The notes under the pieces: generated by a model
The model's input: only the letters and a program-made list of their open reading frames with translations
Told to the model about the DNA's origin: nothing
Databases searched by the model: none
Shown: one piece after another, positions 34,890 through 43,453 of the stretch
Numbering within the stretch: the first letter of the stretch is position 1
Layout: every line of letters starts with the position of its first letter
Made by a program: the position numbers and the translations under genes
Assembly: GCF_900176275.1 (NCBI RefSeq)
Contig: NZ_FWXD01000006.1
Coordinates: 1-64,000 of the forward strand
Direction of reading: 5' to 3'
Length of the DNA: 64,000 nt
Source: Andreprevotia lacus DSM 23236
GTDB lineage: Bacteria; Pseudomonadota; Gammaproteobacteria; Burkholderiales; Chitinibacteraceae

Positions 34890-35118
34890 CGGCGCGTCAG
34901 ACAGTAAGGGGCTGCGCCACTATAGCGCGTGTGTCTGCCGGCAGGCAGTTGTTGCGGTGAATCGCGCTGTTTGTGACTGTTTTGTTGCGTTGCTGGCAGC
35001 TGGCCTGTTGCATTTTTTGCTGCATTTTCAGGCGTCCGCCGAAAAAGGGTGTCAGCAAACTTGCAAAACCGTATTTCATGAACAATGCTCGTAAGGCACC
35101 GTACAGGAGGAGCAGCCT

Positions 35119-35484
35119 ATGATTCGCATTGCCATGTGTCTGGTCTTTGCCGCAACCATGACCCACGCGTGGGCAGAAGATGCCCCGGCTGCCAAGGGCG
35201 GCGTCGATCCGCTGGTCAGCCAGTGTTATGAAAAGCTGCAGCAGCGGGTACCCAAGCGGACCAATTACACGGCCATTTCGGCCAGCGATGCGCAGCTGCA
35301 GGCGGCAACCGTGGCCAACTGGGACAAGCCGTTCAGCAACCGCATCAACAAGAAAGTGGCCACCAAGGTGTCGTTCGAGGGCGAAGTCAGCCGCAAGGGC
35401 AAGGACGCGCAAACGCAGGTGTTCCACTGCGGCTACAGCAAGAACAAGATCGAAACCTGGGAAGTACGCTCGCCCAAGGCTTGA
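35119..35484 (+). CDS. Small exported protein of unknown function
   Basis: 121 residues with a clear signal peptide (MIRIAMCLVFAATMTHAWA, cleavage near residue 19-20). The mature part has two cysteines (SQCYEKL and VFHCGYSKN), which could form a disulfide, and a predicted mixed fold with VSFEGEVSRKGKDAQTQVFHCGYSKNK at the end. AGGAGG lies 8 bases before the ATG. I do not recognise the family. It is a single gene, convergent to clpB, and ends at a palindromic hairpin. Confidence 0.82.
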   Translation: MIRIAMCLVFAATMTHAWAEDAPAAKGGVDPLVSQCYEKLQQRVPKRTNYTAISASDAQLQAATVANWDKPFSNRINKKVATKVSFEGEVSRKGKDAQTQVFHCGYSKNKIETWEVRSPKA

Positions 35485-35513
35485 TCAGTGGCCTGTGTTG
35501 CCGCTGGATGAAA

Positions 35514-35537
35514 ACAAGGCCCGCATGCGGGCCTTGT
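35514..35537. terminator. Palindromic hairpin between the exported protein and clpB
   Basis: A perfect 24-bp palindrome (arms ACAAGGCCCG and CGGGCCTTGT around CATG) lies between two convergent 3' ends. There is no long T-run on either side, so it may act as a weak terminator or an mRNA-stabilising 3' hairpin. Confidence 0.55.
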
Positions 35538-35559
35538 CTGTGCTTGCCTGAATCTGCCG

Positions 35560-38160
35560 TTATTGTGCTGTGTTGGCCGCCAGCGCATGAAACGCCACGC
35601 GGCCGCTTTCGGCATCGACCTTGATGGCATCCTTGGGGCCGAATTCGCCCGCCAGCAGGCGCTTGGCCAGCGGGTTTTCGATTTCGGACTGGATGGCCCG
35701 CTTGAGCGGGCGCGCACCATAGACCGGGTCGAAGCCTGCCTCGGCAATCAGGTCCAGCGCGGCATCGCTGACGTCCAGACCGATTTCCATTTGCGCCAGC
35801 CGTTGTGCCAACCGCTGCAACTGGATGCGGGCGATACCGCGTATCTGTGCCTGCGCCAGACCGTGGAACACCACGATCTCGTCGATACGGTTGATGAACT
35901 CGGGACGGAAGTGGCCCTTGACCTCACCCAGTACCGCCAGCTTGATCAGCTGGTAATCGCTGTCGGCCAAGGTCTGGATGTGCTGCGAACCCAGGTTGGA
36001 CGTCATCACGATCACGGTATTCTTGAAGTCCACCGTACGACCCTGACCATCGGTGAGCCGACCATCATCCAGCACCTGCAGCAGCACATTGAACACGTCA
36101 GGGTGGGCCTTTTCGACTTCATCCAGCAGGATCACGCTGTACGGTTTGCGGCGTACTGTTTCGGTCAGGTAACCGCCTTCCTCATAGCCCACATAGCCTG
36201 GCGGCGCGCCGATCAGCCGCGCCACCGAATGCTTCTCCATGAATTCACTCATATCGACGCGGATCAGGTGCTCGTCCGAATCGAACAGGAACTGCGCCAG
36301 TGCCTTGGTCAGTTCGGTCTTGCCCACGCCAGTGGGGCCGAGGAACAGGAATGAACCATACGGCTTGTTCGGGTCGCCCAGGCCGGAGCGTGAGCGGCGA
36401 ATGGCATCCGACACCAGACGGATCGCTTCGTCCTGACCCACCACGCGCTGGTGCAGCGCATCTTCCATTTGCAGCAGCTTTTCACGCTCGCCCTGCATCA
36501 TCTTGGCCACCGGAATACCGGTGGAGCGGCTGACCACCTCGGCGATTTCCTCAGCCCCTACCTGCGTGCGCAGCAGCCGTGGCTTGCTGTTGCTGCCGGC
36601 TTCGGAGGCTTCGGCAGCTTTGAGCTTGGCTTCGAGGTCGGGCAGCTTGCCGTATTGCAGCTCGCTGGCCTTGTCCCATTCGCCACGGCGCTGTGCGGCT
36701 TCCATGGCTTGCTTGACCTGTTCGATCTCCTCGCGGATGGCCTGGCTGCCCAGCACGACGGCTTTTTCGGCCTTCCAGATTTCTTCCAGATCGGCGTATT
36801 CCTTCTCCAGGGTGCCGATTTCGACCTCGATCAGGCCAAAGCGCTTTTTCGACGCTTCGTCCTTTTCGCGCTTGACCGCCTCGCGCTCAATCTTGAGCTG
36901 AATCAGCCGGCGTTCGAGCTTGTCCATCGCCTCCGGCTTGGAGTCGATTTCCATCTTGATCTTGGCTGCAGCTTCGTCGATCAGGTCGATGGCCTTGTCG
37001 GGCAAAAAGCGGTCGGTGATATAGCGGTGTGACAGCTCGGCTGCGGCGACGATGGCCGGGTCGGTGATTTCCACACCATGGTGGATTTCATACTTTTCCT
37101 GTAGGCCGCGCAGGATGGCGATGGTGTTTTCCACTGTTGGTTCGCCGACCAGCACCTTCTGGAAGCGGCGTTCCAGCGCCGCATCCTTTTCGATGTATTT
37201 GCGGTATTCGTCCAGCGTGGTGGCGCCAATACAGTGCAGCTCGCCGCGCGACAGCGCCGGCTTGAGCATATTACCTGCATCCATCGCACCCTCGGCCTTG
37301 CCAGCACCGACCATGGTGTGGATTTCGTCGATGAAGATGATGGTGTTGCCTTCATCCTTGGCGATATCGTTCAGCACCGCCTTCAGGCGTTCCTCGAACT
37401 CGCCACGATACTTGGCACCCGCCAACAGCGCGGCCAGATCCAGCGTGAGCAAACGCTTGTGCTTGAGCGATTCCGGCACTTCGCCGTTAACGATGCGCTG
37501 CGCCAGCCCTTCGACGATGGCAGTCTTGCCCACGCCAGGCTCGCCGATCAGCACCGGGTTGTTCTTGGTGCGGCGCTGCAGCACCTGGATGGCGCGGCGG
37601 ATTTCATCATCGCGGCCGATCACCGGGTCGAGCTTGCCGGCACGGGCGCGCTCGGTCAGGTCGATGCTGTACTTGGCCAGTGCTTCGCGCTGTTGCTCTG
37701 CATTGGCGTCATTGACGGTATCGCTGCCACGCACGGCGTCGATGGCGGCGGTAATCGCGGCTTTGTTGCCGCCGTACTCCTTCAACAGCCGGCCGGCATC
37801 CGATTTGTCGTCGGCCAGTGCCAGCAGGAACAGATCGGTGGAAATGAACTGGTCGCCGCGCTGCATGGCAGCCTTGTCGGTCAGGTTGAGCAGCTTGGCC
37901 AGGTCCTTGCCAACGCTGATTTCACCATCGTTGCCAGCAACCTTGGGGGCATGTTCAATCTTCTGGCCCAGCGCGGTCTTGAGTCGGTCCACGTGGACGC
38001 CGGCACGTGCCAGCAGTGAGCCGCTGCCCGAATCGGCATCGTTGAGCAAGGCCAGCAGCAGGTGAGTGGGTTCGATAAAGCCGGCGTCGTTGGCAATGGC
38101 AAGACTTTGCGCATCGGCGAGCGCGGCCTGGAATTTGGTCGTGAGTTTGTCGAAACGCAT
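35560..38160 (-). CDS. clpB: ClpB disaggregase
   Basis: 866 residues, usual length. N-terminal Clp repeats (about 1-145), AAA-1 with Walker [14 protein letters not shown] near 206 and [14 protein letters not shown], the coiled-coil M domain (about 410-535) and AAA-2 with [13 protein letters not shown] near 605, [28 protein letters not shown] and [14 protein letters not shown]. ClpB works with DnaK to rescue aggregated proteins after heat stress. It is a monocistronic gene behind a sigma-32-type promoter. Confidence 0.98.
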   Translation of the reverse strand: MRFDKLTTKFQAALADAQSLAIANDAGFIEPTHLLLALLNDADSGSGSLLARAGVHVDRLKTALGQKIEHAPKVAGNDGEISVGKDLAKLLNLTDKAAMQRGDQFISTDLFLLALADDKSDAGRLLKEYGGNKAAITAAIDAVRGSDTVNDANAEQQREALAKYSIDLTERARAGKLDPVIGRDDEIRRAIQVLQRRTKNNPVLIGEPGVGKTAIVEGLAQRIVNGEVPESLKHKRLLTLDLAALLAGAKYRGEFEERLKAVLNDIAKDEGNTIIFIDEIHTMVGAGKAEGAMDAGNMLKPALSRGELHCIGATTLDEYRKYIEKDAALERRFQKVLVGEPTVENTIAILRGLQEKYEIHHGVEITDPAIVAAAELSHRYITDRFLPDKAIDLIDEAAAKIKMEIDSKPEAMDKLERRLIQLKIEREAVKREKDEASKKRFGLIEVEIGTLEKEYADLEEIWKAEKAVVLGSQAIREEIEQVKQAMEAAQRRGEWDKASELQYGKLPDLEAKLKAAEASEAGSNSKPRLLRTQVGAEEIAEVVSRSTGIPVAKMMQGEREKLLQMEDALHQRVVGQDEAIRLVSDAIRRSRSGLGDPNKPYGSFLFLGPTGVGKTELTKALAQFLFDSDEHLIRVDMSEFMEKHSVARLIGAPPGYVGYEEGGYLTETVRRKPYSVILLDEVEKAHPDVFNVLLQVLDDGRLTDGQGRTVDFKNTVIVMTSNLGSQHIQTLADSDYQLIKLAVLGEVKGHFRPEFINRIDEIVVFHGLAQAQIRGIARIQLQRLAQRLAQMEIGLDVSDAALDLIAEAGFDPVYGARPLKRAIQSEIENPLAKRLLAGEFGPKDAIKVDAESGRVAFHALAANTAQ

Positions 38161-38195
38161 GGTTCAACGCTCCATCTACGGTTGCATTGCTCTGT

Positions 38196-38223
38196 AGATA
38201 GGCGTGAACGGGGGCTTTTCAAG
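38196..38223 (-). promoter_or_regulatory. Heat-shock (sigma-32-type) promoter of clpB
   Basis: On the minus strand CTTGAAA (38223-38217) is followed after exactly 13 bases by GCCTATCT (38203-38196), close to the consensus CTTGAAA-N13-CCCCATNT. It lies about 35 bases upstream of the clpB ATG, fitting a heat-inducible promoter. Confidence 0.8.
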
Positions 38224-38250
38224 CCGGGAGTGCGATACGCTTGCGTTACA

Positions 38251-39570
38251 TCAAACCTTGCCGTTGCGCTGCGCCGCTTCGGGCACCGTGCGGCTCACCA
38301 CGCGGTTGCGGCCGTTACGTTTGGCTTCATAAAGGGCGTCGTCTGCGCGCTTGATGAAGTCGGCTACCGGCTCTGCCCCCAGCACCGTCACGCCAAAGCT
38401 GCAGCTCATGCGCAGGGCGGCCGGCCAGGTGGTGGTTTCGACGTGGGCGCGCATTTTTTCGGCCAGTGCGGCTGCGCCTTCCAGCGGCGTGTTCGGGAAA
38501 AACAGCACGAACTCTTCACCGCCCCAGCGCACCAGATAGTCGCCATTGCGGATATGGCTACCCAGCTCCAGCGCAAACTGCTTGAGCACTTCGTCGCCGG
38601 TGTCATGACCAAACTCGTCATTGACGCGCTTGAAGTGGTCGATATCGGCAAACACCACGGCCAGGGGCCGGCCCGAGCTGCGGGCCAGTTCGGACTCGCG
38701 GAACAGTTCTTCCAGTATGCCGGCGCGATTGCGTACGCCGGTCAGCGGGTCGCGCCGCGCCATGTCGCCGATCTTGCGGTTTTCCAGCTCCAGCGCGCTG
38801 GTGAGGGTTTCCAGCGCCCGTTCGCGGCGGCGGCTGTTCAGCAGCTTGCGCCGCAGTTGCCGCAAGTCCAGCAGCAGCGCGAACAGCGCAAACGACACCC
38901 AGAGTGCCACCAGCACCAGCGCGAGCGCTTCGCGGCTGATCCATTTGCCATGAAACTCGATGTAATCAATGTCGATCACATGCAGACCCGGCTCCTTGAA
39001 GCCCGAGGTGGATAGCTGGATCATCGGCACGTTGCGCATGTCGACCGCAATGTGTGCGAGCGGGATGTGATTGTTGGCGATCCACCAGCTGGCGACGCTG
39101 AAGCTCTTGAGCGGAATGGTGACCACTTCGCCCTCCAGCTTTGGGCTGAAGGCCACTTCGTTGATTTTCCAGCTCTCGTTGCGCTTGGGGTCGGCATAGG
39201 CCGGGTCAAAATTGCGTACGAACAGGCGCAGTTGGTGGCTACCCGGCCCCTGGTATTTGACCTTGACCGTCACGTGGTCGTAGTCGGAAAAGTCCAGTGC
39301 GTGTGCCGGGTCGGCCAGCTTGATACCCAGTTCGCAGAACGGCCATTCGTATTTGTCGGTGAGCTGGCATTCGATGCGGATGCGCTTGCCCTGGCGCAGC
39401 AGCCGCATCTTCGAGCTGCCGCCGTCGCTGCTGTCGTCGACGGCCTCCATCAGGTAAGTGCTGTGCGCGTCGATGTGCAGCGTGCTGTCCATGCCGTACT
39501 CGTGCCAGCCCAGCAGTGCCAGGGTCAGGGCGGTCATGATCAGTGCAAGGATGCGGAGCAGGTGGGGCAT
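38251..39570 (-). CDS. Diguanylate cyclase with a periplasmic beta-sandwich sensor
   Basis: 439 residues from the ATG at 39570 (MPHLLRILAL); the frame stays open 41 codons further, without membrane-start features. Helix about 3-20, a periplasmic domain of about 210 residues that looks like a carbohydrate-binding (CBM11/CIA30-type) beta sandwich (VTVKVKYQGPGSHQLRLFVRNFDP, IPLKSFSVASWW), helix about 238-260, then GGDEF with RWGGEEF near 350. The RNGD five residues before is an intact product-inhibition I-site. It should make c-di-GMP in response to an external ligand, perhaps a glycan. Confidence 0.88.
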   Translation of the reverse strand: MPHLLRILALIMTALTLALLGWHEYGMDSTLHIDAHSTYLMEAVDDSSDGGSSKMRLLRQGKRIRIECQLTDKYEWPFCELGIKLADPAHALDFSDYDHVTVKVKYQGPGSHQLRLFVRNFDPAYADPKRNESWKINEVAFSPKLEGEVVTIPLKSFSVASWWIANNHIPLAHIAVDMRNVPMIQLSTSGFKEPGLHVIDIDYIEFHGKWISREALALVLVALWVSFALFALLLDLRQLRRKLLNSRRRERALETLTSALELENRKIGDMARRDPLTGVRNRAGILEELFRESELARSSGRPLAVVFADIDHFKRVNDEFGHDTGDEVLKQFALELGSHIRNGDYLVRWGGEEFVLFFPNTPLEGAAALAEKMRAHVETTTWPAALRMSCSFGVTVLGAEPVADFIKRADDALYEAKRNGRNRVVSRTVPEAAQRNGKV

Positions 39571-39874
39571 GAAGGTCTCGTGGCTTACAGGCTCACTATA
39601 GGCTGAAAGCTTACAAGGCGGTCTGCATTCCTGTGTGACGTTGGCAAATTCGCCACACTTGCTGCATGCAGGTGCGTTGTATTTCCCAGTCAATATAGTT
39701 CACTGCGGCTGCCCGTCATGCCGCGCCGATGGCCGCCTTGCGGCGATTGCGCCATCCATGTCATCTAGATCACTTTGAAGCGCCATTAAAACATCATGGT
39801 CTGGAAATGGCTGCTTGCTACCTTCGCGTTTGCATCAATTGATGCGAACGTTTAGATAACCTGGAGGTGGCGAA
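39571..39874. promoter_or_regulatory. 304-base divergent intergenic region with a palindromic operator
   Basis: The gap between the divergent cyclase and phosphodiesterase genes has no gene. At 39827-39850 lies a near-perfect 24-bp palindrome: the 14-bp core GCATCAATTGATGC with flanking CGTT and AACG, one mismatched pair. It is 25 bases before the phosphodiesterase ATG. It is AT-centred and has no T-run, so it looks like a dimeric repressor site rather than a terminator. Confidence 0.45.
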
Positions 39875-41644
39875 ATGAAATCGTTGTTGTCCAAGGGGCT
39901 GCTGGCATTGCAACTGCTCGGCCTGAGCGTTGTGGCTGCGGCCGCGCCCAAGGTGCTGTTGATCGGTATCGATGGCGCACAGTACGAAAAAATGCAGGCG
40001 CTCAACCTGCCCAATCTCAACCGGCTGCAGGTCACGCGCTCGTACACTGGCGGTGTCAATGGCGCTGCGTCGCAGCAGGCCACAGTCAGCGGCCCGGGCT
40101 GGGCCACCATCCTGACCGGGGTGTGGACCAGCAAGCATCACGTGGTGTCCAACGATTCTGGCCTGGCTGATGCGCGTTATCCCAGCCTGTTCAAGCGCGT
40201 GCGCGATGCACGGCCGACGGCTTATATCGCCAGCGTGACGCACTGGGGCAGCATCAATCAGCAGTTCTTCGCCAACGATGTGGCCAGCAACAATTACAAC
40301 GCCAATGGTCTGGCCGATCAGGCCGTGGCGGACAAGGTGGTGGCGCTGATCAATACCACGCCGGCCGATTTCATCTTTGCACATCTGGACGATGTGGACG
40401 AAGCCGGCCACAGCAGCGGCTTTGGCAGCGCCTACAACACGGCGTTGCGCGATGCCGATACTCGTATGGGCCAGATGCTGAGCGCCGTGCAGGCCCGCCA
40501 GGCACAAACCGGTGACGACTGGCTGGTGCTGGTGACCACCGACCATGGTCGTGAGCCGCTGCTGGGCTACAACCACGGCAACCAGACGCAATCGGAAAAG
40601 ACCACCTTCATCGGCAGCAACAAGGTGATGAATACCGAGTTCACCCAGCGCGTCGTCAATGTCAGCAACCAGGACTTCGGTGGCCTGTACGGCTATGCGC
40701 CGCAAACCTGGATTGCGCCAACCGTGCTGCGCCACTTGGGTATCGAGCCGCAGGCTGCCTGGCAGCTGGATGGCGCCCCGCTGATCGGTGCCACAGCCGT
40801 GCGCAAGTTGCTGCCGGCGCAGGGCACGCAATACAACTTCACCTGGTATGCCGACGCAGCCGGCATGATCGACATCAGCCGCAATGGCCAGTGGCTGGCC
40901 AGTGTGCCGGCGCTGCAGCAGGGTTATCTGGACAGCGGTGCGCCCAAGGGCGTGGTGGATTACACGCTGACCCAGAACGGCACGCCGGTCTCGCTGCGGC
41001 AGAACCGGATCGAAATCCAGGCCACGCTGGATTGGGACAGCTCCCGTTCGTACTTCTTCCTGAACGATGGCAGCTATGTGCGCTACAACAATGTGCTGGA
41101 CAAGGCCGAAAGCGGCTATCCGCAAGCGGTGACCGACAGCAACTGGCCGGGTCTGGCCAGCTATGCCGGCAAGCTGGTGGGTGGCTTCAGCAAGGATGCG
41201 TCGGTGGCGTATTTCTTCCTGTCTGATGGCACCTATATCCGCTATGACAAGACCAATGATCGTGTCGAGAGCGGCTACCCCAAGCCGGTCAACGACAGTA
41301 CCTGGCCGGGCTTGGGCGCGTATGCAACGCAGATCGCCGCCACCCTGCGCTGGACGGGCGACAAGGTGCAATTCTTCCTGCGCGATGGTCGTTATATCCG
41401 CTACAGCCTGATTGCCGACAAGGCCGACAGCGGTTATCCCAAGGTGGTGAACGACAGCACCTGGCCGGGCGTGGGCGCGTATGCGACCAAAATCCGCGCC
41501 GCAGTGAAGTGGAGCGATGCCAAGGCCTATTTCTTCCTGAGCGATGGCACGTATATCCGCTACAACATCAGCAGCGACAAGGCCGATGCCGGTTATCCAA
41601 AGGTGGTCGATAGCAGCAGCTGGCCAGGTGTAGTGCCGTACTGA
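39875..41644 (+). CDS. Secreted type I phosphodiesterase with four hemopexin-like repeats
   Basis: 589 residues with a signal peptide (about 1-24) and AGGTGG before the ATG. Residues 25-370 are an alkaline-phosphatase-superfamily phosphodiesterase: LLIGIDGAQ (metal Asp33), TVSGPGWATILTG (nucleophile region), LDDVDEAGHSSGF and TTDHGR (metal ligands). Residues about 378-589 hold four repeats with a period of exactly 53 residues (159 bases), each with FFL-DG-Y-RY and GYP...WPG, as in hemopexin repeats. It should hydrolyse phosphodiesters outside the cytoplasm while the propeller binds a ligand. A strong terminator follows. Confidence 0.87.
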   Translation: MKSLLSKGLLALQLLGLSVVAAAAPKVLLIGIDGAQYEKMQALNLPNLNRLQVTRSYTGGVNGAASQQATVSGPGWATILTGVWTSKHHVVSNDSGLADARYPSLFKRVRDARPTAYIASVTHWGSINQQFFANDVASNNYNANGLADQAVADKVVALINTTPADFIFAHLDDVDEAGHSSGFGSAYNTALRDADTRMGQMLSAVQARQAQTGDDWLVLVTTDHGREPLLGYNHGNQTQSEKTTFIGSNKVMNTEFTQRVVNVSNQDFGGLYGYAPQTWIAPTVLRHLGIEPQAAWQLDGAPLIGATAVRKLLPAQGTQYNFTWYADAAGMIDISRNGQWLASVPALQQGYLDSGAPKGVVDYTLTQNGTPVSLRQNRIEIQATLDWDSSRSYFFLNDGSYVRYNNVLDKAESGYPQAVTDSNWPGLASYAGKLVGGFSKDASVAYFFLSDGTYIRYDKTNDRVESGYPKPVNDSTWPGLGAYATQIAATLRWTGDKVQFFLRDGRYIRYSLIADKADSGYPKVVNDSTWPGVGAYATKIRAAVKWSDAKAYFFLSDGTYIRYNISSDKADAGYPKVVDSSSWPGVVPY

Positions 41645-41657
41645 TCTGGCACAGCCA

Positions 41658-41691
41658 AATGTAAAACGCCCCGCAAGGGGCGTTTTACATT
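41658..41691. terminator. Strong terminator after the phosphodiesterase gene
   Basis: A perfect 15-bp stem (41658-41672 with 41677-41691; core ACGCCCC/GGGGCGT) has a GCAA tetraloop and flanking A/T tracts inside the stem. It can act in either direction. Confidence 0.88.
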
Positions 41692-41710
41692 GTGGCGTAC
41701 CGGGCTGGAT

Positions 41711-41980
41711 TAGGGCCTGTTAACACTTATTTCGCGCTTGCGCTGGGCCGCAAAGAGGTCAGCTACAAGGCACGCAACGCAGGCAATAACCGGTTATTGC
41801 CAAGGCGCGTAACGCCGTAGATGGCCTCTTTGCGGCCCAGCCCTGCGGGTTCGGGGTATTTCGGGCGGTTCGCTGCGTTGCAAACCGCTTGCGGTACCCG
41901 TACCGCGGCGCGTTCTGCGCCTTGCGCTCCATCCCGAACTACCCCGAACGCAAGCGTGAAATAAGTGTTAACAGGCCCTA
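41711..41980. repeat. Structured MITE-like repeat, copy 1
   Basis: A 270-base non-coding element. Outer inverted repeats of 32 bases (41711-41742 and 41949-41980, starting TAGGGCCTGTTAACACTTAT) pair with one G.T mismatch. Inside are two domains. Domain A (41742-41841) is a symmetric hairpin with 17-bp base arms (GCTGGGCCGCAAAGAGG) and the perfect 20-bp apex GGCAATAACCGGTTATTGCC (41782-41801). Domain B has a closing stem (41850-41865 with 41933-41948) around three hairpins at 41865-41888, 41891-41906 and 41907-41921. A second copy at 57271-57537 differs at four positions. It lies between convergent genes. Confidence 0.9.
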
Positions 41981-43363
41981 ATCCTGCGCGGCATGCCGCC
42001 AGTCCAGTTGATCATGCAGGCTGACCACGCTGCCAATGATAATCAGTGCCGGCGGCTTCACCGTATGTTGCTCGATCAGCGCGGGCAGGGTGGCCAGCGT
42101 ACCGACGATGGTGCGCTGGTCCGGCCAGGTAGCGCGCTCGACGATGGCGACCGGCGTATCGGCAGCACGGCCATGCGCGATCAGTTGCTGGCAGATGGAC
42201 GGTGCCTGCTTGACCCCCATGTAGACCACCACGGTTTCGGTCGGGTTGACGAGACGCGGCCAGTCCAGCTCGATTTCATCGGCGCGGCGATGGCCGGTGA
42301 CAAAGGTGACCGACTGCGCGTGATCCCGATGCGTGAGCGGGATACCTGCATAGCACGACGCCCCAGCGGCCGAGGTAATGCCCGGCACCACCTCGAAGGG
42401 GATGCCGGCAGCCGCCAGCTCGGCAATCTCTTCGCCGCCCCGGCCGAAAATGAACGGGTCGCCACCCTTGAGGCGCAGTACGCGCTTGCCCTGTTGTGCC
42501 AGCCGCACCAGCAATTGGTTGATTTCTTCTTGCGGCAGCGCGTGGTTGTTGGCTTTCTTGCCGACGTAAATACGCTCGGCATCGCGGCGCACCAGCTCGA
42601 GGATTTGCGGTGACACCAGGTTGTCGTACAGCACCACATCGCTTTTCTGCATCAGGTGCAGTGCGCGGAAGGTCAGCAGGTCCGGGTTGCCGGGGCCGGC
42701 GCCAACCAGATAGACCGCGCCTGCATTGCGGGCACCAGCTTCGAGCTGGGCCAGCAAGCGCGCCTGCGCGCCATCGATATCACCGCCCATGGCTTGTTCG
42801 GCGGCCGGGCTGTCGAGCGCATCTTCCCAGAAGCGCCGCCGCTCGGTTTCACTGGCAAGGCGCTGCTTGACTGCATCACGCAGTTTGCCGGCCAGCGCCG
42901 CCAGCAGGCCGTAGCCATGCGGCAGCCAGGTTTCCAGCCTGGCCTTGACCATGCGGGCTAGCACCGGCGCGTTGCCCCCGCTTGATACCGCCACTACCAG
43001 TGGCGAGCGGTCGACAATGGCCGGCACGATGAAGCGGCAATGTCCGGGGTCATCGACGGCATTGACGAGGATGCCGCGAGCTTCGCAATCGGTATAAACG
43101 GTTGCGTTGATCGCAGCATCGTCGGTGGCGGCGATGACCAGCCGCTGGCCGTCGAGCAATGTTGCAGCATAGTGCCCTGCCTTGTGTTGCAACTGCCCGG
43201 CATCGCGCAACGCGGCCAGCTCGGCGGTCAGTTCGGGGGCCGCAATGGTGAGCGCCGCGCCAGCTTGCAGCAACAGCCGTGCCTTGCGCGTGGCCACATC
43301 GCCACCGCCGACGATCAGGCAGCGCTGTTGGTGCAGTTTGAGGAAAAGCGGCAGGTAGTCCAT
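41978..43363 (-). CDS. cysG: Siroheme synthase (methyltransferase, dehydrogenase, ferrochelatase)
   Basis: 461 residues. N-terminal dehydrogenase/ferrochelatase: CLIVGGGDVATRKARLLL and NAVDDPGHCRFIVPAIV, then SSGGNAPVLARMVKARLE; C-terminal uroporphyrinogen-III methyltransferase: VYLVGAGPGNPDLLTFRALHLMQKSDVVLYDNLV near 217, RLKGGDPFIFGRGGEE and GITSAAGASCYAGIPLTHRDHAQSV. It converts uroporphyrinogen III to siroheme for sulfite and nitrite reductases. Its TAG stop (41980-41978) overlaps the right end of the 270-base repeat, whose terminal bases supply two of the three stop-codon bases. Confidence 0.97.
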   Translation of the reverse strand: MDYLPLFLKLHQQRCLIVGGGDVATRKARLLLQAGAALTIAAPELTAELAALRDAGQLQHKAGHYAATLLDGQRLVIAATDDAAINATVYTDCEARGILVNAVDDPGHCRFIVPAIVDRSPLVVAVSSGGNAPVLARMVKARLETWLPHGYGLLAALAGKLRDAVKQRLASETERRRFWEDALDSPAAEQAMGGDIDGAQARLLAQLEAGARNAGAVYLVGAGPGNPDLLTFRALHLMQKSDVVLYDNLVSPQILELVRRDAERIYVGKKANNHALPQEEINQLLVRLAQQGKRVLRLKGGDPFIFGRGGEEIAELAAAGIPFEVVPGITSAAGASCYAGIPLTHRDHAQSVTFVTGHRRADEIELDWPRLVNPTETVVVYMGVKQAPSICQQLIAHGRAADTPVAIVERATWPDQRTIVGTLATLPALIEQHTVKPPALIIIGSVVSLHDQLDWRHAAQD

Positions 43364-43453
43364 GGGCGAGGCAGCAACGGGCTAAACGAACATTGTAAGA
43401 GAGGCCGCCGCTTCTGTCGCTGCACGCGGCGAGGGCGGCGGGGTGCGCGTGTT

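Noticed and set aside
34897-35427. 176-codon frame on the minus strand opposite the small exported protein
   Set aside because: The plus-strand gene has a strong ribosome site and signal peptide; the minus frame has neither.
41842-41948. Cloverleaf-like fold in the repeat as a possible tRNA gene
   Set aside because: No TTC-type T-loop, no anticodon-arm geometry and no CCA-ready acceptor stem; the stems are too long or too short for a tRNA.
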